Shown piece after piece: positions 45,049 to 54,172 of a stretch of 56,431 bases of DNA (positions are counted from its first letter, which is position 1; each line of letters opens with the position of its first letter). The DNA comes from an uncultured Blautia sp. (lineage in GTDB: Bacteria > Bacillota > Clostridia > Lachnospirales > Lachnospiraceae). The stretch is from NCBI GenBank assembly GCA_934409175.1, contig CAKRVX010000002.1, forward strand, positions 1 through 56,431, given 5' to 3'. The notes under the pieces were generated by a model that ran no database searches, was not told the origin of the DNA, and saw nothing but the letters and a program-made list of their open reading frames with translations. The position numbers were made by a program, and so were the translations under genes.

Positions 45049-45201
45049 AAAACTCCTCCGGATAAAATCAGCAATCTTTATTTTACTTTATTCGAAGTCA
45101 TTACCTTTTGTTATCTTCCAATTTTTTTTTACATAAACTGTATAAAATGTTACTGATCCGTACATACTGAAACTATTGTTTCAACAGGGAGGTAATTTTA
45201 A

Positions 45202-45366
45202 ATGATTCCATTGATAATTTTTATATTCTTCTTATTACAGACCTTTATACTGCTTTGCTGTGCTGCAGCCGGAAACGATGCCGCCTCACAGGAAATTTCC
45301 GATCAGGAACAGCTTGAATTTATAGAAGCATGGAAAGAAAAGAAAAAAGGTGGCCATCATTTCTGA
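45202..45366 (+). CDS. 54-residue single-pass membrane protein, unknown function
   Basis: The start MIPLIIFIFFLLQTFILLCC forms a membrane anchor with two cysteines at its end. An acidic middle (QEISDQEQLEFIEAWKEKKK) and a short GGHHF tail follow. The ribosome-binding site CAGGGAGGTAATTTTAA is strong, which is the main evidence that it is real. The last codons and stop overlap the arm of the glmS terminator. It is one of the few plus-strand genes. I do not recognise the family. Confidence 0.65.
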   Translation: MIPLIIFIFFLLQTFILLCCAAAGNDAASQEISDQEQLEFIEAWKEKKKGGHHF

Positions 45367-45377
45367 AAGGCCACCTT
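45347..45377. terminator. glmS terminator, overlapping the small plus-strand gene
   Basis: AAGGTGGCC pairs with GGCCACCTT around a 13-base loop. On the minus strand TTTTCTTT follows, a good terminator for glmS; on the plus strand the tail is only TCTCATTATTC. Confidence 0.85.
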
Positions 45378-45381
45378 CTCA

Positions 45382-47223
45382 TTATTCTACAGTTACACTT
45401 TTGGCAAGATTTCTTGGTTTATCCACATCCAGTCCCTTTGCCACGCTTACATAATATCCAAGCAGCTGCAGTGGAATCACTGCCAGTGATGTAGTAAAGT
45501 GCGGATCTGTTTTTGGAATATAAACGGTAAAGTCTGCTGTATCTTCAATATTATAATGTCCGAACGTTGTCAGTCCCATAAGGTAAGCACCACGGCTCTT
45601 GCATTCCACCAGGTTGGAAACTGTTTTCTCATAAAGGCGATCCTGTGTCAGCACACCGATCACCAAAGTTCCATCTTCAATCAATGAAATTGTACCATGT
45701 TTCAGTTCTCCGGCAGCATATGCCTCTGTATGAACATAGCTGACTTCTTTCATTTTCAGACTGCCTTCCATGCTGATGGCATAATCAATTCCCCTTCCGA
45801 TAAAGAAAGCATCACTGGCATTTGCCTGTTTCGCTGCAATCCACTGAATTCTTTCTTTGTCGTCTTCTATGATCTTTGCGATCTTATCAGGCAAAGTCTG
45901 AAGTTCCTGGATCAGCTGACCATATTTTTCCTCAGAAATCGTTCCTTTTACCTTTGCGAAACGAATTGCCAGAGTATACGCGGCAACCAGCTGTGTACTG
46001 TACGCTTTCGTCGTAGCTACGGATATCTCAGGACCTGCCAGAGTATAGAACACTTTATCCGCTTCTCTGGCAATGGATGAACCTACCACATTGACAATTC
46101 CCAATGTATGAAGTCCTTTTTCCTTGGATTCTCTCAGGGCAGCCAGACTGTCTGCTGTCTCACCTGACTGGCTTACAATGATCACCAGACCTTTGGGATC
46201 CAGAATTGGATTTCTGTATCTAAATTCGGAAGCCAGTTCCACACGAACCGGAATCCTGGACAGATCTTCGAATACATACTGTGCAGCCATTCCTACATGG
46301 TATGCAGACCCGCACGCTACAATATAAATCTGACTTATTTCTTCAATTTCCTCATCTGTAAGACCAACTTCTGACAGATCGATCTCCCCGTTTTTGATTA
46401 CGGAATTAAGAGTATCTTTTACAGCCTTGGGCTGTTCATGGATCTCCTTGATCATAAAATGCTCAAATCCTGACTTTTCTGCAGCTTCCGCATCCCACTC
46501 GATAGTCTTTGGCTCTTTCTGAATTTCATCTCCATCCAGATTATAGAAAGTAATTTCACCCTTTCTTACACGGGCCATCTCCATATTTCCAATATAGTAA
46601 ACATTTCTTGTATATTTCAGAATGGCCGGGACATCTGATGCAATATATGATTCTCCATCTTCTATACCTAAAATCATCGGGCTGTCTTTTCTGGCCACAT
46701 AAATTTCTCCTGGATAATCCTTAAACATAAGCGCCAGTGCATATGAACCACGGATACGTACCATGGCATGATTGATCGCATCTACTGGTGTACCAAGATA
46801 TTTTTTATAATAATAATCTACCAGTTTTACTGCAACTTCTGTATCTGTAGAAGAATAAAATGAATAACCGTTACGGATCAGTTTTTCTTTCAGTTCCTGA
46901 TAATTCTCAATAATCCCATTATGAACCGCAACTACATTTCCATCATCACTCATATGAGGATGTGCATTGATCTCCGACGGTTCTCCATGAGTTGCCCATC
47001 TGGTATGACCGATTCCACAGGTACCGGGTACTGACTCTCCCTCACTGGTTTTCTCTGCAAGAACTTTCAGTCTTCCCTTGGCCTTAATGATTTCTGTCTC
47101 TTTATCACCATCACGAACTGCCAGTCCTGCCGAATCGTATCCTCTGTACTCCAGTTTTGAAAGTCCATATAAAAGAACAGGCGCTGCCTGATGATTACCT
47201 GTATATCCTACAATCCCACACAT
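45382..47223 (-). CDS. glmS: Glutamine-fructose-6-phosphate aminotransferase
   Basis: GlmS makes glucosamine-6-phosphate, the first step to UDP-GlcNAc for peptidoglycan. The glutaminase domain begins with the nucleophile as the second residue (MCGIVGYTGNHQAAPVLLYG) and has CGIGHTRWATHGEPSEINAH. Two SIS domains follow, and the end LAKSVTVE is typical. 613 residues. I chose the ATG at 47223 because Cys must follow Met and CAGGGAGGAATTGAAA precedes it. No glmS ribozyme could be recognised in the 150 bases upstream. Confidence 0.97.
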   Translation of the reverse strand: MCGIVGYTGNHQAAPVLLYGLSKLEYRGYDSAGLAVRDGDKETEIIKAKGRLKVLAEKTSEGESVPGTCGIGHTRWATHGEPSEINAHPHMSDDGNVVAVHNGIIENYQELKEKLIRNGYSFYSSTDTEVAVKLVDYYYKKYLGTPVDAINHAMVRIRGSYALALMFKDYPGEIYVARKDSPMILGIEDGESYIASDVPAILKYTRNVYYIGNMEMARVRKGEITFYNLDGDEIQKEPKTIEWDAEAAEKSGFEHFMIKEIHEQPKAVKDTLNSVIKNGEIDLSEVGLTDEEIEEISQIYIVACGSAYHVGMAAQYVFEDLSRIPVRVELASEFRYRNPILDPKGLVIIVSQSGETADSLAALRESKEKGLHTLGIVNVVGSSIAREADKVFYTLAGPEISVATTKAYSTQLVAAYTLAIRFAKVKGTISEEKYGQLIQELQTLPDKIAKIIEDDKERIQWIAAKQANASDAFFIGRGIDYAISMEGSLKMKEVSYVHTEAYAAGELKHGTISLIEDGTLVIGVLTQDRLYEKTVSNLVECKSRGAYLMGLTTFGHYNIEDTADFTVYIPKTDPHFTTSLAVIPLQLLGYYVSVAKGLDVDKPRNLAKSVTVE

Positions 47224-47335
47224 TTTCAATTCCTCCCTGTTTATACTGTTTTTCATTGTACCATGTTGCACCCTTTATGACAAGTGCTTCATCTAATCCC
47301 GTATTCTCTATTTATATGAAAATACTTTCAATACG

Positions 47336-47368
47336 AAAAATACCTGAAAAAAATTTTCCAGGTATTTT
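47336..47368 (-). terminator. Terminator of the corrinoid transport operon
   Basis: On the minus strand AAAATACCTG pairs with CAGGTATTTTT, loop of 13 bases, directly after the ATPase gene. It closes the four-gene operon before glmS. Confidence 0.85.
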
Positions 47369-47375
47369 CATCGTA

Positions 47376-48497
47376 TCAGTTTTTATTATATATTTCTGTA
47401 TACTTTTCCAGCTTTCCAAGGTCAGAAGCCCTCTCCAGCAGTTTTTCGACTTTTTTATTCCATGTTCCGATCGTTACACCAGCATCAATGACTTTCTCGC
47501 AGGATTGTACCAGATCCATCGCTTCACCAAATGACTGCTCACCAATCTCCTCGAAAGGCTCTTCTGTCACAACACATACAGATAAAAGCCGTGCAAGCTG
47601 ATAGTCAATATCATTTGTATAAAGGATTCCTGCTGCAAATGGAATGTTTTGTTTCTGCAATCCTCTGTAAACAGGGATTCCCGTTCCCCCGGAGGAAATC
47701 ACCAGAACCTGTGGCTTTCCTTCTGGTCTTGGCAGTTCCAGACTCCCGAAAACAGGATCAAAATATCCATTATCAATACTGTAGAGCTCACGGATAATGT
47801 TTTCTTTAAAGATTGTCTCCGGTTTTCCGTAATGAGCGATATGATCACCTTTTACGCAGATAATCTTATCCGCAATTTTTTCTGCCAGATCGATCTCATG
47901 AAGGGACATGATAACTGTAATCTTTTTTCTTTTCGCCATATCTCTCAGAATAGAAAGAAGTTCCAGCTTATGACGTACATCCAGAAAAGATGTTGGCTCA
48001 TCCAGAATGATGATTTCCGGCTCCTGACAGATTGCTCTGGCAAGCAAAACTCTCTGCCGCTGTCCATCACTGATAGCATTGAAATCTCTTTCTCCAAGTT
48101 CCTGCGCATGGACAGCTTCCATTGCCTCGTCTACTTTCTGTTCATCTTCTCTGCTCAAAATTCCCAGTTTTCCGGTATATGGATAACGCCCGGTAGCTAC
48201 AATGTCATGACAGGTCATCAGCTCTGGTTTCATTCGTTCCGTCAAAACCACTGCCATTTTGGTGGACAGATCACGAAAAGACAGTCTGGCCAGATTTTCA
48301 TCTGCAATAAGCACATTTCCAGATATGATCTTAAGCTGGCGTGTGATACTTTTCAGAATCGTAGACTTTCCTGCGCCATTAGGTCCGATCAAAGTTACGA
48401 TCTCACCTTTTTCAATCCCGATACAGATATCATGAATCAGAGCTTTTCCATCATATCCCACTGACAGGCTATCCATATTTATATATTTCTCTGCCAT
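47376..48497 (-). CDS. Corrinoid/iron-type ABC transporter ATPase (BtuD/FecE type) with C-terminal extension
   Basis: The ATPase core has Walker A VTLIGPNGAGKSTILKSITR, signature AISDGQRQRVLLARAI and Walker B IIILDEPTSFLD with the switch histidine in MSLHEIDLAEKIADK. It fits the FecE/BtuD group. After about residue 250 there is a ~120-residue extension (YFDPVFGSLELPRPEG, PQVLVISSGGTGIPVYRGLQ, ending EKYTEIYNKN) that most BtuD proteins lack. Its role is unknown; it resembles a small nucleotide- or ligand-binding domain. 373 residues. It starts one base after the permease stop. The cobalamin riboswitch at the head of this operon makes corrinoids the likely substrate. Confidence 0.9.
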   Translation of the reverse strand: MAEKYINMDSLSVGYDGKALIHDICIGIEKGEIVTLIGPNGAGKSTILKSITRQLKIISGNVLIADENLARLSFRDLSTKMAVVLTERMKPELMTCHDIVATGRYPYTGKLGILSREDEQKVDEAMEAVHAQELGERDFNAISDGQRQRVLLARAICQEPEIIILDEPTSFLDVRHKLELLSILRDMAKRKKITVIMSLHEIDLAEKIADKIICVKGDHIAHYGKPETIFKENIIRELYSIDNGYFDPVFGSLELPRPEGKPQVLVISSGGTGIPVYRGLQKQNIPFAAGILYTNDIDYQLARLLSVCVVTEEPFEEIGEQSFGEAMDLVQSCEKVIDAGVTIGTWNKKVEKLLERASDLGKLEKYTEIYNKN

Positions 48498-48498
48498 A

Positions 48499-49563
48499 TT
48501 ACCGTTTTCCTTTCTGACGTTTCAGCATCATTGCGATTACAACCGGTGCTCCAAAAATGGATGTCACTGTACTGATATTCAATTCCAGCGGTGCAAATGC
48601 TGTTCGTGCGATCAGGTCACTGAGCATACAGAATACTGCTCCTCCAAGAAAAGTTCCAGGTATGACGACCAGCGGGCGGGAAGTATTCAGAGCCTGTTTT
48701 ACCAGATGAGGAACTGCAATTCCCACAAAAGAAATGGGACCTGCAAATGCTGTCACGGTCGCTGACAAAATACTGGATAACAAAATCAGTGTTATTCGGA
48801 ATATCTTTATATTCACGCCCATACTCTGAGCATATGCTTCTCCAAGCTGATAGGCTCCTATGGGCTTGGAAAGCATGAAAGTCAGAATTACCGCAACAGT
48901 AATTATTACAGTTGCTACCTTTACATTGCTCCAGCTCATACCGGAAAAACTTCCCTGAGACCACCCATGAAGATTAATGATATCTGAATCTTCCGCAAAT
49001 GTGACCATAAAATCAGTAATGGCAGAACAGATATAACCGATCATAGTACCTGCAATCAACAACGTTGCCATATGTTTGATTCGCCTGGATACCAGAAGGA
49101 TAAATCCAGTAGCGATAAGTGAACCGATAAACGCTGCTATGACCAGTGTATATGAAGATACTTTGTTAAATTTTTCAAGAAAATATATCATTGCCAGAGC
49201 TACAACCATCTTCGCACCGGAAGAAATTCCCAGAAGATACGGACCTGCAATAGGATTCTCAAAAAATGTCTGCAGCAAAAATCCCGAGAGAGACAGGGCC
49301 CCTCCCAGAATTGCAGCCATAAGGAGACGGGGCATTCGTATTTTCCATATTATGTTATATTCTGTCTGTACTCCTTCCCGCAGAAAAATAATCTTCAAAA
49401 TACGGGAAACAGGAATACTCGTAGTACCTGTATTGATGTTCAGCACCAGAATTGCAAAAAGTGCTGCTGCCAGCCCCACAAATACTACTGCATAACGCGA
49501 ACGCCGCCGGAAATTTTCCATGTGAAATGTTCCGGTACTTCCACCTGTTTGTTGTTTCGTCAT
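48499..49563 (-). CDS. FecCD/BtuC-family ABC transporter permease
   Basis: This is the membrane channel of the importer, with about ten spans in 354 residues. FecCD motifs are LRMPRLLMAAILGGALSLSG-type (IRMPRLLMAAILGGALSLSG), FFENPIAGPYLLGISSGAKM and FAGPISFVGIAVPHLVKQAL, the last being the ATPase-coupling region. A short polar N-terminus (MTKQQTGGSTGTFHMENF) precedes the first span. It starts 14 bases after the binding-protein gene. FecCD proteins carry siderophores, heme or cobalamin; the riboswitch favours cobalamin. Confidence 0.93.
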   Translation of the reverse strand: MTKQQTGGSTGTFHMENFRRRSRYAVVFVGLAAALFAILVLNINTGTTSIPVSRILKIIFLREGVQTEYNIIWKIRMPRLLMAAILGGALSLSGFLLQTFFENPIAGPYLLGISSGAKMVVALAMIYFLEKFNKVSSYTLVIAAFIGSLIATGFILLVSRRIKHMATLLIAGTMIGYICSAITDFMVTFAEDSDIINLHGWSQGSFSGMSWSNVKVATVIITVAVILTFMLSKPIGAYQLGEAYAQSMGVNIKIFRITLILLSSILSATVTAFAGPISFVGIAVPHLVKQALNTSRPLVVIPGTFLGGAVFCMLSDLIARTAFAPLELNISTVTSIFGAPVVIAMMLKRQKGKR

Positions 49564-49577
49564 AATTTCTCCTGTAT

Positions 49578-50741
49578 TTAATTAATTTTTGTCATAAAAG
49601 TCATCTGACTTTCATCCCCGCCTGTAAGCATAAGATGAAGATCTGTTATCATATTTCCTACAATATCTGTAGCCTGATAGAGATATTTGCCTGCACACCA
49701 TACGTTTCCCTCTTTAACAGCCTTGAAATCTGCAAAAAGTTCACTCTTCTGAAGCAGTTCATCCACACTGTTGATCGGATCATCAATTGTGCCATTATAC
49801 ACCAGATAATCAGCATCGATGGCCTGAGTATAGAATTCTTCCATTGTCATCGGGACAGAAGAACGTTTGGTTTCTTCATCAGAATCTACCTGCGTCGGAA
49901 CATAGCGTCCACCTGCGATTTCAATCATTTTTGGAACATAATCACTCGGTTTTCTTACTACTACAGAACCATCAGAGCTCATATAGAAGAAAGCCACTGT
50001 CTTTTCCGTATTTTTGAAATCTTTCAGCTGTGAAATGATTTTAGACTGCTCATCAAAAAACTTCTTGGCTTCCTCTCTTTTATCTACCATTTCTGCATAT
50101 ACCTTGATCCACTCGGTCCTTCCAAGGGGGTGACTCTCATAACTGGAACGATCTGTAAATACAGGAATTCCCATCTGTTCTATCATCTCCTGTACTTTGG
50201 GCGTATGCAGGATCATCGTAGATTCAATTGCCAGATTACATTCAGAATTTACCAGAAGTTCATAGTCCGGTTCACTGTATTTTCCTGCAAAAACAATGTC
50301 CCCGTTCTCCATAGCCTGTTTTGCCGCATCTACATACCACCCGGATTCCTGCAAAGAAGAAAATTTAATAGAGTCCAATGCATCCAGTGCTGAAAACAAT
50401 GCCATAGAGGAAGTTGCTGCCAGATAGATTTTATCCAGTGGTTTCTGTAATACTGTGATGCTTTTATCCAGTCCATCAGGTGCTGTTTTTCCTTCCGGAA
50501 CAAGAAGAAACTGTCCACTCTCCGGTACATCGATCAATGTATAATCATCATTATAATAATAAATATGGAAACATTCCGCGAACTGATTTTCCATTTCAGA
50601 TTGAAATTCCAGTCCCGGAATTTCCGGAGCTGATGTTTTATCGTCTGCTTTTACATTATATGTGTAACTGAAAACTCCTGCCAGCAGCATACATGCTGCC
50701 AGAAATGGCAGCAACAGCATATGTATATTTTTTTCTCTCAT
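49578..50741 (-). CDS. ABC transporter substrate-binding protein (BtuF/FecB type)
   Basis: The N-terminus has one hydrophobic segment (MLLLPFLAACMLLAGVFSYT) with a possible lipobox LAAC, though the hydrophobic run continues beyond it. The mature protein has both lobes of a type III binding protein: LLVPEGKTAPDGLDKSITVL, VFAGKYSEPDYELLVNSECN, TDRSSYESHPLGRTEWIKVY and a C-terminal lobe with AGGRYVPTQVDSDEE. The ATG at 50741 has GGAGAGTAAG before it; the ATG at 50753 does not. 387 residues. The first ~200 residues are related to the C-terminal part of the upstream 1001-residue protein. Corrinoid binding is inferred from the operon. Confidence 0.88.
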   Translation of the reverse strand: MREKNIHMLLLPFLAACMLLAGVFSYTYNVKADDKTSAPEIPGLEFQSEMENQFAECFHIYYYNDDYTLIDVPESGQFLLVPEGKTAPDGLDKSITVLQKPLDKIYLAATSSMALFSALDALDSIKFSSLQESGWYVDAAKQAMENGDIVFAGKYSEPDYELLVNSECNLAIESTMILHTPKVQEMIEQMGIPVFTDRSSYESHPLGRTEWIKVYAEMVDKREEAKKFFDEQSKIISQLKDFKNTEKTVAFFYMSSDGSVVVRKPSDYVPKMIEIAGGRYVPTQVDSDEETKRSSVPMTMEEFYTQAIDADYLVYNGTIDDPINSVDELLQKSELFADFKAVKEGNVWCAGKYLYQATDIVGNMITDLHLMLTGGDESQMTFMTKIN

Positions 50742-50780
50742 CTTACTCTCCATTCTCTTTCTCAGTATGTTTCATCGTAC

Positions 50781-53700
50781 TTACTTCTTATCATGCGCTT
50801 TCACTGCTGCTTCATACAGCTTGGACGCTTCTTTCTCACATCCGAACAGCGCACCATACACCTTACTCCACTCATATTTTGCCAGAGTATCTTTTTCATC
50901 CTTTGAACGATCAAGGATCATCGGGATCTTAAGTATTGCAAATTTTCCTGCCAGTTCTGTCATAGCCGTATCATCAGAGTCTGCGTTATCATCTTTTTTA
51001 TCCTTCAGAATATCTGACGGAATCACTGCCAGATTACATTTTGCCTTTACCAACGTTTTCAGATCAGCCTCCTTGTATTCTCCAACAGAAGTAATATCTC
51101 CTTTTTCCAGTGCTTTCTTAATATTGTCTACTTTACAATCCTCTTTTTTTACTGAAACTGCAGCTACATTCTTATCTGCATTGATCTTATCGATCATTTC
51201 CAGCGCCACATCTGACGCTACGTAAGTTTTATCTACCGGAAGCTGGATGATAATAATAGATTTATCAATTCCGGCAGGAATCTGATCCTTTTTATCCTCC
51301 GGCACCAGAAGATACTGAAGTGTACTCTTTTTATACAGTTTCGCATAATCCTGTTCACCGGCGGAACTGTTCTCTTCCCCTTCTTCTGATGAGGATTCTG
51401 CAGAAGATTTTGTACTATCCTCTGTATCGTCTGATATAGTACTTGATGAATTGTTATCTGTATTTTCCGAATCAGTATTATCTGCCTTCTCATTTACAGT
51501 AATCTCAAGAACTGTCATATCATTACTGTAGTAATGAAGTTTAAACAATTTCGAATGTTCCAGTTTCAGAGAACTCATATATTCCAGTCCTGTGATTTTC
51601 GGTGCATTTTCATCCATATATACCGTACCTGCATCCGTTTCCGCTTCCTGACCCTTTTCCACTTTTGTGGCACTTCCGGAATCTGCTGCTGATTTTGCAC
51701 TGACTGAAGTGCTGCCATTGGAGCTGTCCGGAATATCCATCCCGAAATACAGGGTATATTCAATTTCATAAGGCTTGGACATGGCTGTGGTACAACCAAC
51801 AACTTTGTTGTTGGCATTTAACTGTACCGGAATTTTAAAAGTCGTATAATCACTTCCCTGATCCACAGGATCATACTGATTTCCACTGGCTTTCAGATAA
51901 ATCCATTTACCGCTGCTGAATGTTACATATGCCCATGCCTGTCCGCTTTCCACACTGATTTTGTCACAGGTAATATTCAATCCATGAGTTCCTGTTCCAC
52001 CTTCCCAGGAGAAAGAGAAATCTCCGGAACCGTATTCACCATCCTTTAATCCACCTGCTGAAGAATCTACCTGGCTGGTCTGTCCATCTGTTTTTGAGGG
52101 ATAATTATTGTTTCCGCCGGTATTGCTTCCTCCACCGTTAGTTCCACCACCTCCTGTTGATCCTCCATTACTGGGGGTCTTGGTCGGAGTCGGGGTTGGA
52201 GTCTTGGAAGGCGCTTTGGTTGGAGTTGGAGTCGGGGTTGTATTTCCCGAATTTCCGGTATCCGCCGTGAATTTCAGAGTATGGTCATACCACATCTTAT
52301 CTTTCTCACCAGCCTCATAATAACGGTGGGAGCGTGCTGCCAGTTTAATATCCTTATTCAGTCCTGACAGAGGCACTTCATAGGTATATTGACCATTTTT
52401 ATTAACTTTATATGGGATCAGCTTACTGCCACTTGCTTTCAGAGCTGCTTCCTTTGTTCCCAGAAACAGCTTATCATAGCCTGTGCCGCTTAATGTGATC
52501 GTGGCCGTGATCTTTCCATTTTTCACTTTGATCTTGCAGTCAACAATCTTAAACATAGTAGCTGTACCGGCCACATGCTCTACAGACCCTGTATAGGTTC
52601 CGTTCTTCGGTACATCAGCAGATGGCTTCTGGGTAGGTTTCGGCGTTGGTGTTGCTGTGGGCTTCGGCGTTGGTGTTGGTGTTTTTACAGGTAACGGAGT
52701 AGCTGTCGGACCCGGAGTCGGAGTAATAGAAGGATTCACAAAACCTTCCTTGATAATATGTATTGTATAAGTGATATCGTGAGGTTCTTCCATAGCAATA
52801 GTGGTGCCCGTGATATCCATATCTGTATTTACTTTTACCGGAATCTCAAAATAAGAACCCCCTTCATTGCTCACCGGCTGGTATTCTATTCCGTCCACGA
52901 TCACACGGGTAAACTTGGTACTGCTGAATTTAATCGTTGCATAAAGCATTCCGTCCCGTACAATAATATTTTCACAGGTGATCTTTGTCTTTCCTGTTCC
53001 CCCTGTAAAGGAGAAATCGTCCGCCTGATAGGTCCCATCTGTCATAGTCTGAGAAGCAGCAGATGCTGGAGGTCCTGCCAAATCTTTGGATTCTTCTGTA
53101 TCTTCAGAATCTTCTTCCAGTCCGTCAATCCTGTAGAAATCATCGTCCTTTTTCTCACTGTCCTCTTCTTCCAGATCATCGATTTTCCACATGGAATCTT
53201 CTTGAGATTCACTTGAAGGAGAAAGTGTTCCGTTATCATCATCTGCTGTACTGCTGTCCGTTTCAGTATCTGTGGAAGTGTCTTCTGCATCCTGTGTTTC
53301 GTCGGCTGTATCAGCAACCGTTTCCTGATCTGCTTCTTCTGGAAGCTGCAGATAAAGATCTTCTGCATCATACCATTCACCGGTTTCTGTGCTGCACGGA
53401 ACATAGGCTGCCTTTTTCCCCAGATCTGCAGGGGCAATATAAAAGCGGTAATGATATCTTCCTTCCTCATCCATCACTCCTTCGATCACCGGATCCTTCT
53501 CTTCATCTGTACGGCTGCCGATATAGAGTTTATCATATTCTGTATTTGCAGATACTACATCGATCAGAATAGAATCTCCATCCCAGACTGCTGTCTTTGA
53601 CACGATCTGCAGAAATTCTTCATTAAGCTGTACATCTTCTGTATTCTGATCTTCTGACTCATCCTGAGTCCCACTTTCATCTGACCCATGCATCTCAGTA

Positions 53701-53786
53701 TCCGCTGCTGATACCTGGAATGACACTGCAGGGCCTACTGACATTGTTACAGCAAGTAATGTAGCAAGAAATTTTTTCGCCTGCAT
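50781..53786 (-). CDS. Exported four-domain NEAT-like protein fused to a substrate-binding lobe
   Basis: The start (ATG at 53784-53786 with AAGGAGAGAGAAGT) gives 1001 residues with a signal peptide (MQAKKFLATLLAVTMSVGPA, cleavage near VSAAD). There are four beta domains of about 95-115 residues, at about 52-148, 250-344, 394-506 and 580-681, in an A-B-A-B order. Type A has a YDKLYIG/YDKLFLG strand and a WYD motif near its end; type B has FSF near its start and ends in MxxPxxIxYTLxF. Acidic and TPTPKP linkers join them. From about residue 727 (APKITGLEYMSSLKLEHSKL) the protein is homologous to the N-terminal lobe of the next gene's binding protein and stops after it. No wall-anchor signal is present. 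A role in catching corrinoids is inferred from the upstream riboswitch. Confidence 0.85.
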   Translation of the reverse strand: MQAKKFLATLLAVTMSVGPAVSFQVSAADTEMHGSDESGTQDESEDQNTEDVQLNEEFLQIVSKTAVWDGDSILIDVVSANTEYDKLYIGSRTDEEKDPVIEGVMDEEGRYHYRFYIAPADLGKKAAYVPCSTETGEWYDAEDLYLQLPEEADQETVADTADETQDAEDTSTDTETDSSTADDDNGTLSPSSESQEDSMWKIDDLEEEDSEKKDDDFYRIDGLEEDSEDTEESKDLAGPPASAASQTMTDGTYQADDFSFTGGTGKTKITCENIIVRDGMLYATIKFSSTKFTRVIVDGIEYQPVSNEGGSYFEIPVKVNTDMDITGTTIAMEEPHDITYTIHIIKEGFVNPSITPTPGPTATPLPVKTPTPTPKPTATPTPKPTQKPSADVPKNGTYTGSVEHVAGTATMFKIVDCKIKVKNGKITATITLSGTGYDKLFLGTKEAALKASGSKLIPYKVNKNGQYTYEVPLSGLNKDIKLAARSHRYYEAGEKDKMWYDHTLKFTADTGNSGNTTPTPTPTKAPSKTPTPTPTKTPSNGGSTGGGGTNGGGSNTGGNNNYPSKTDGQTSQVDSSAGGLKDGEYGSGDFSFSWEGGTGTHGLNITCDKISVESGQAWAYVTFSSGKWIYLKASGNQYDPVDQGSDYTTFKIPVQLNANNKVVGCTTAMSKPYEIEYTLYFGMDIPDSSNGSTSVSAKSAADSGSATKVEKGQEAETDAGTVYMDENAPKITGLEYMSSLKLEHSKLFKLHYYSNDMTVLEITVNEKADNTDSENTDNNSSSTISDDTEDSTKSSAESSSEEGEENSSAGEQDYAKLYKKSTLQYLLVPEDKKDQIPAGIDKSIIIIQLPVDKTYVASDVALEMIDKINADKNVAAVSVKKEDCKVDNIKKALEKGDITSVGEYKEADLKTLVKAKCNLAVIPSDILKDKKDDNADSDDTAMTELAGKFAILKIPMILDRSKDEKDTLAKYEWSKVYGALFGCEKEASKLYEAAVKAHDKK

Positions 53787-53893
53787 ACTTCTCTCTCCTT
53801 TTTTATAAATACTTCTGTTTACATGATATAGGAAATTATATGTTCTGCGCAGAGTTGTCGGAGACATCATCGAATAGTTTTCCACAATATTAA

Positions 53894-53925
53894 AAAGCCT
53901 ACTCCCAAATAGATGAGTAGACTTT
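53894..53925 (-). terminator. Riboswitch-controlled terminator
   Basis: On the minus strand AAAGTCTACTC pairs with GAGTAGGCTTT (one mismatch) and is followed by TTAATATTG; it lies between the riboswitch and the coding region. A second hairpin (53938-53970, AAAACATCT/AGATGTTTT) precedes it and could be the competing or kissing-loop element. Confidence 0.7.
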
Positions 53926-54012
53926 ATCCGCACAAATAAAACATCTCTTTCCTGACAGGGCAGATGTTTTGTTTTGTGAATTTCTGCTTTCATCGGAAGC
54001 GATTCACTGATC

Positions 54013-54172
54013 CTTCAGCAGGTTTCCTGACTTGCAATGTACCGCCTGACCACGCCTTCTCACATATGTTCTCTATGCAATGGCTGATATGAGTCATTCT
54101 CATGCTTACAGTGACCGGATCGTTCAGGATTCGCACCTGATTCCCTTTTACCCACAAATACTGGCACTGAAG
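54013..54172 (-). promoter_or_regulatory. Cobalamin (B12) riboswitch aptamer
   Basis: On the minus strand the aptamer is closed by a CTTCAG/CTGAAG stem (54167-54172 with 54013-54018). Core elements are GGGAATCAGGTGCGAATCC, then GATCCGGTCACTGTAAGC, and finally the B12 box AAGTCAGGAAACCTGC near the 3' end. All are in the order and spacing of class I (AdoCbl-type) riboswitches. It heads the operon at 53786-47376; with cobalamin bound, the downstream terminator should form and shut off the operon. Confidence 0.93.

Noticed and set aside
47224..47335. A glmS ribozyme upstream of glmS
   Set aside because: I looked for its conserved core in the leader on the minus strand and did not find it. The region holds only the terminator of the transport operon and AT-rich sequence.
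47376..53786. A heme uptake operon
   Set aside because: NEAT-like domains and FecCD genes would fit heme, but the B12 riboswitch at its head is a direct regulatory sign for corrinoids and no Fur-type box was noticed. Heme is kept only as the alternative to test.
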